In this document: positions 62,343 through 64,000 of the stretch, one piece after another | Layout of the letters: every line of letters begins with the position of its first letter | Position numbering within the stretch: the first letter of the stretch is position 1 | Assembly (NCBI RefSeq): GCF_015694525.1 | Contig: NZ_JADQDM010000001.1 | Span: forward strand, 682,001 to 746,000 | Origin: Hymenobacter ruricola | GTDB taxonomy: Bacteria > Bacteroidota > Bacteroidia > Cytophagales > Hymenobacteraceae | DNA: 64,000 nt | Direction: 5' to 3' | Translations under genes and position numbers: made by a program | Notes under the pieces: model-generated | What the model was told of the DNA's origin: nothing | Databases searched by the model: none | Seen by the model: the letters and a program-made list of their open reading frames with translations, nothing else

Positions 62343-62678
62343 CTACGTCAGTTCAAGGCAGTTGACTTCGCTCTCCGGCGCCAGCAGCGTATAAATCAGC
62401 AGCAATTGGCTTCGCAGCAGCGCCACTACCTCCGCGCTAGGCAGGTTTCCGGTTCTGAGCAAAAGCACTTTGGGCGGCGCGCCTCGTAATGAGCTAAGGT
62501 CGAAAAAGTCTTCGTCCTGCGTCAGAATCACAAAATCGTGTTGCCGAGCGTACTCCCAAATGGTGGTGTCGCGGTTGTTGGTTAATCCCAGCCGTCGCAC
62601 CTGCTCCGTGCCGGGAAACTGCTCCTGCAAGTGCTTCACCAAGCGGTGCGACAGATTCTGGTCAATTAGCAGCTTCAC
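62343..62678 (-). CDS. DUF5615 PIN-like protein, putative toxin
   Basis: A 111-residue protein with the DUF5615/Mut7-C-like PIN fold: MKLLIDQNLSHRLVKHL carries the first Asp, TIWEYARQHDFVILTQDEDF the central Asp/Glu cluster, and KVLLLRTGN the final strand. It is the toxin partner of DUF433 antitoxins in many genomes. Its ATG overlaps the stop of the DUF433 gene by four bases. A ribonuclease role is inferred from the family. Confidence 0.88.
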   Translation of the reverse strand: MKLLIDQNLSHRLVKHLQEQFPGTEQVRRLGLTNNRDTTIWEYARQHDFVILTQDEDFFDLSSLRGAPPKVLLLRTGNLPSAEVVALLRSQLLLIYTLLAPESEVNCLELT

Positions 62679-62917
62679 CGGGCTACCAGGCGGGTGTGGC
62701 GCTGGCGGTCGGCCGCAAAGCGCAGGCAGGCCCGAATCAACTCCTCCGTGAGTTCGGGAAAGTCTTCGATGATGTCGGCGTTGCTCATGCCATTGCCCAG
62801 CCAGCCCAGCACATCATCCACGCTAATGCGGGTGCCAATCAGGCACGCCCGGCCGAACCGGATTTCCGGGTCGATGCCAATTAGGGGGTGAGCAGGGGAG
62901 GTGTACATGGAGTGCAA
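62675..62917 (-). CDS. DUF433 domain protein, putative antitoxin
   Basis: An 80-residue protein (start at 62917, or 62908 for MYTSPAHPL) with the DUF433 pattern GIDPEIRFGRACLIGTRISV, DVLGWLGNGMSNADIIEDFP and ELTEELIRACLRFAADRQRH. The fold is a helix-turn-helix-like DNA-binding module. It precedes and overlaps the DUF5615 toxin gene (ATGA), the classic arrangement of this pair. Confidence 0.9.
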   Translation of the reverse strand: MHSMYTSPAHPLIGIDPEIRFGRACLIGTRISVDDVLGWLGNGMSNADIIEDFPELTEELIRACLRFAADRQRHTRLVAR

Positions 62918-62957
62918 GCTAACGACTACATGGTTTGAATAGTCTCAAAAAGTCAAA

Positions 62958-63341
62958 TTATGACTTAGGATTCTGGTGCAGCGCAATTAATTCAACGACT
63001 TCACACTGACCAATTATCAAACCGCCTTCCCGGAAGTAGCCTTTAGTCCCAACCCTAATGTGCTGGCTGTGAAATTCCCGAAAAGCAGAATTTAGAATAT
63101 ACATATCAGCCAAGCCATACTGGGGCATAGGCTCACCTTCGGGTAGCATTTCGCCAGATGGCGTGATAAATTCCGGCCAAATCATAAATACCTGATTTGG
63201 CGGAGAAATTTCCACATCCTCATAAGCGAAATCCCACCGGATGTGCTGGAAGTGCGGCGTCTTTCGTCCTCCTTCTTCAGCACTGTAGAGACGGTATCTT
63301 ACTCGAAAATCTGGCGGCAGGCGTTCGGAGGAAGATGCCAT
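62958..63341 (-). CDS. Small protein resembling EF-Tu domain III
   Basis: A 127-residue protein starting at ATG 63339-63341. VRYRLYSAEEGGRKTPHFQH at residues 14-33 and GYFREGGLIIGQCEVVELI near the end parallel two hallmark stretches of elongation factor Tu domain III (the EGGRHTPF and REGGRTVGAG regions), in the right order and spacing. No GTPase domain is present. Stand-alone proteins of this fold are known but poorly characterised. It lies between parA and the toxin-antitoxin pair; codon use is less GC-biased than the neighbours. Confidence 0.72.
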   Translation of the reverse strand: MASSSERLPPDFRVRYRLYSAEEGGRKTPHFQHIRWDFAYEDVEISPPNQVFMIWPEFITPSGEMLPEGEPMPQYGLADMYILNSAFREFHSQHIRVGTKGYFREGGLIIGQCEVVELIALHQNPKS

Positions 63342-63408
63342 TAGGAATTGGCTGAGCTTTAAGAATCAGAAGGGAATTCCGCTGCTATGGCGCCGATTGA
63401 TTAGTTGT

Positions 63409-63445
63409 GCGGTAGAGATGCTTCGACTTCGCTCAGCATGACGGC
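63409..63445. repeat. Partial family A repeat (right arm only)
   Basis: GCGGTAGAGATGCTTCGACT and CGCTCAGCATGACGGC match the right half of family A palindromes; no left arm is present. A TTTT run follows. Confidence 0.7.
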
Positions 63446-63462
63446 CTTTTGAAAGCGATTCC

Positions 63463-64000
63463 TTAAATCCGCTCGTCCTCGGCCGTTTCCTCGGTGGCTT
63501 CCACGCTGTTTTTCTCCACGATTTCGCGGGCCAGGTTGAGGTAGCTGATGGAGCCTTTGCTTTCGGCGTCGTGCAGGATGACGGGGATGCCGAAGCTGGG
63601 CGACTCGCTCAACTTCACGTTGCGCGGGATGATGGTGTCGAAGGCCAGCTGCTGGAAGTGCATGCGGACTTCCTCCACCACCTGGTTGCTCAGGCGCAGG
63701 CGCACGTCGTACATCGTGAGCAGGATGCCCTCGATTTCGAGCTCGGTGTTGAGGCGGCTCTGAATGATTTTGATGGTGTTCAGTAACTTACCCAGGCCTT
63801 CGAGGGCGAAGTACTCGCACTGCACCGGGATGATGACCGAGTGCGCGGCCGTGAGGGCGTTGACGGTGATGAGGCCCAGCGAGGGCGAGCAGTCGATGAT
63901 GATGTAGTCGTACTGCTCGGCGAGGGGGCGCAGGGCCTCCTTCATTTTTTCTTCGCGGTTGGGCAGGTTTATCATCTCCACCTCGGCGCCCACCAGGTCG
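63463..64000 (-). CDS. parA: Chromosome partitioning ATPase ParA (partial)
   Basis: The C-terminal 179 or so residues are visible; the N-terminus with the deviant Walker A lies beyond the right edge. [20 protein letters not shown] is the Walker B region, followed by [18 protein letters not shown] and [19 protein letters not shown], all standard for Soj/ParA. The last 20 residues are acidic ([12 protein letters not shown]). ParA ATPase on the nucleoid moves ParB-parS complexes apart. Confidence 0.95.
   Translation of the reverse strand, partial: DLVGAEVEMINLPNREEKMKEALRPLAEQYDYIIIDCSPSLGLITVNALTAAHSVIIPVQCEYFALEGLGKLLNTIKIIQSRLNTELEIEGILLTMYDVRLRLSNQVVEEVRMHFQQLAFDTIIPRNVKLSESPSFGIPVILHDAESKGSISYLNLAREIVEKNSVEATEETAEDERI

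Overview
The window is GC-rich, gene-dense chromosomal DNA from a member of the Bacteroidota, most probably a Hymenobacter-like species of the Cytophagales. The evidence is: Por-type (T9SS) C-terminal sorting domains; promoters of the TTG-N19/20-TAnnTTTG type; few recognisable Shine-Dalgarno sequences; the ftsX-DUF3098-uppP-truB-ribF gene order; tamB divergent from tsaD; and the parA/parB-DUF5683-dapB-lepB order. No rRNA, CRISPR array, transposase or prophage was seen. A parA/parB locus at the right edge suggests that end lies near the replication origin.

Layout. 1-3.9 kb: end of an exonuclease gene, a polytopic membrane protein and a secreted GH20 hexosaminidase. 4-13.5 kb: a MoxR ATPase cluster (SpoIIM-like, two paralogous membrane proteins, DUF4129, DUF4350, MoxR, NADAR, DUF58, with a divergent RDD gene). 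An NADAR (ADP-ribose N-glycosidase fold) gene is wedged without gaps between moxR and the DUF58 gene. 13.5-20.3 kb: SDR oxidoreductase, second RDD protein, DUF4394/T9SS protein, GNAT-nitrilase fusion and two exported proteins. 20.4-30.7 kb: a long minus-strand run with ftsX, DUF3098, uppP, truB, ribF, two tandem carboxypeptidase-regulatory-like proteins, and scoA and scoB separated by three unrelated genes. 30.8-44.8 kb: a lipoprotein, tamB, tsaD, smpB, an NlpC/P60 peptidase, an HNH nuclease, a fatty-acid desaturase, an alpha/beta hydrolase, a PIN toxin-antitoxin pair and rpsA with a long C-terminal extension.

44.8-54 kb: tRNA-Cys, an MBOAT/SGNH-like acyl-transfer pair, cyanophycin synthetase, and a T9SS repeat-protein gene broken by an exact 41-bp tandem duplication and a later stop codon. 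These are followed by a nine-copy 21-bp minisatellite and a coiled-coil membrane protein. 54-58 kb: TPMT-type methyltransferase, small membrane protein, kdsA, second methyltransferase, apaG and ung. 58.2-64 kb, read leftward from the edge: parA, an EF-Tu-domain-III-like protein, a DUF433/DUF5615 toxin-antitoxin pair, parB, a DUF5683 protein, dapB and lepB.

Most gene functions are housekeeping: envelope biogenesis (uppP, ftsX, tamB, kdsA, lepB), translation and RNA modification (rpsA, smpB, tsaD, truB, tRNA-Cys), cofactor and lysine biosynthesis (ribF, dapB), DNA repair (ung) and segregation (parAB). Several families of palindromic intergenic repeats are spread over the window, often between convergent genes or in operon gaps, where some resemble terminators.

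All family calls come from reading motifs and gene order by eye; no database search was run.
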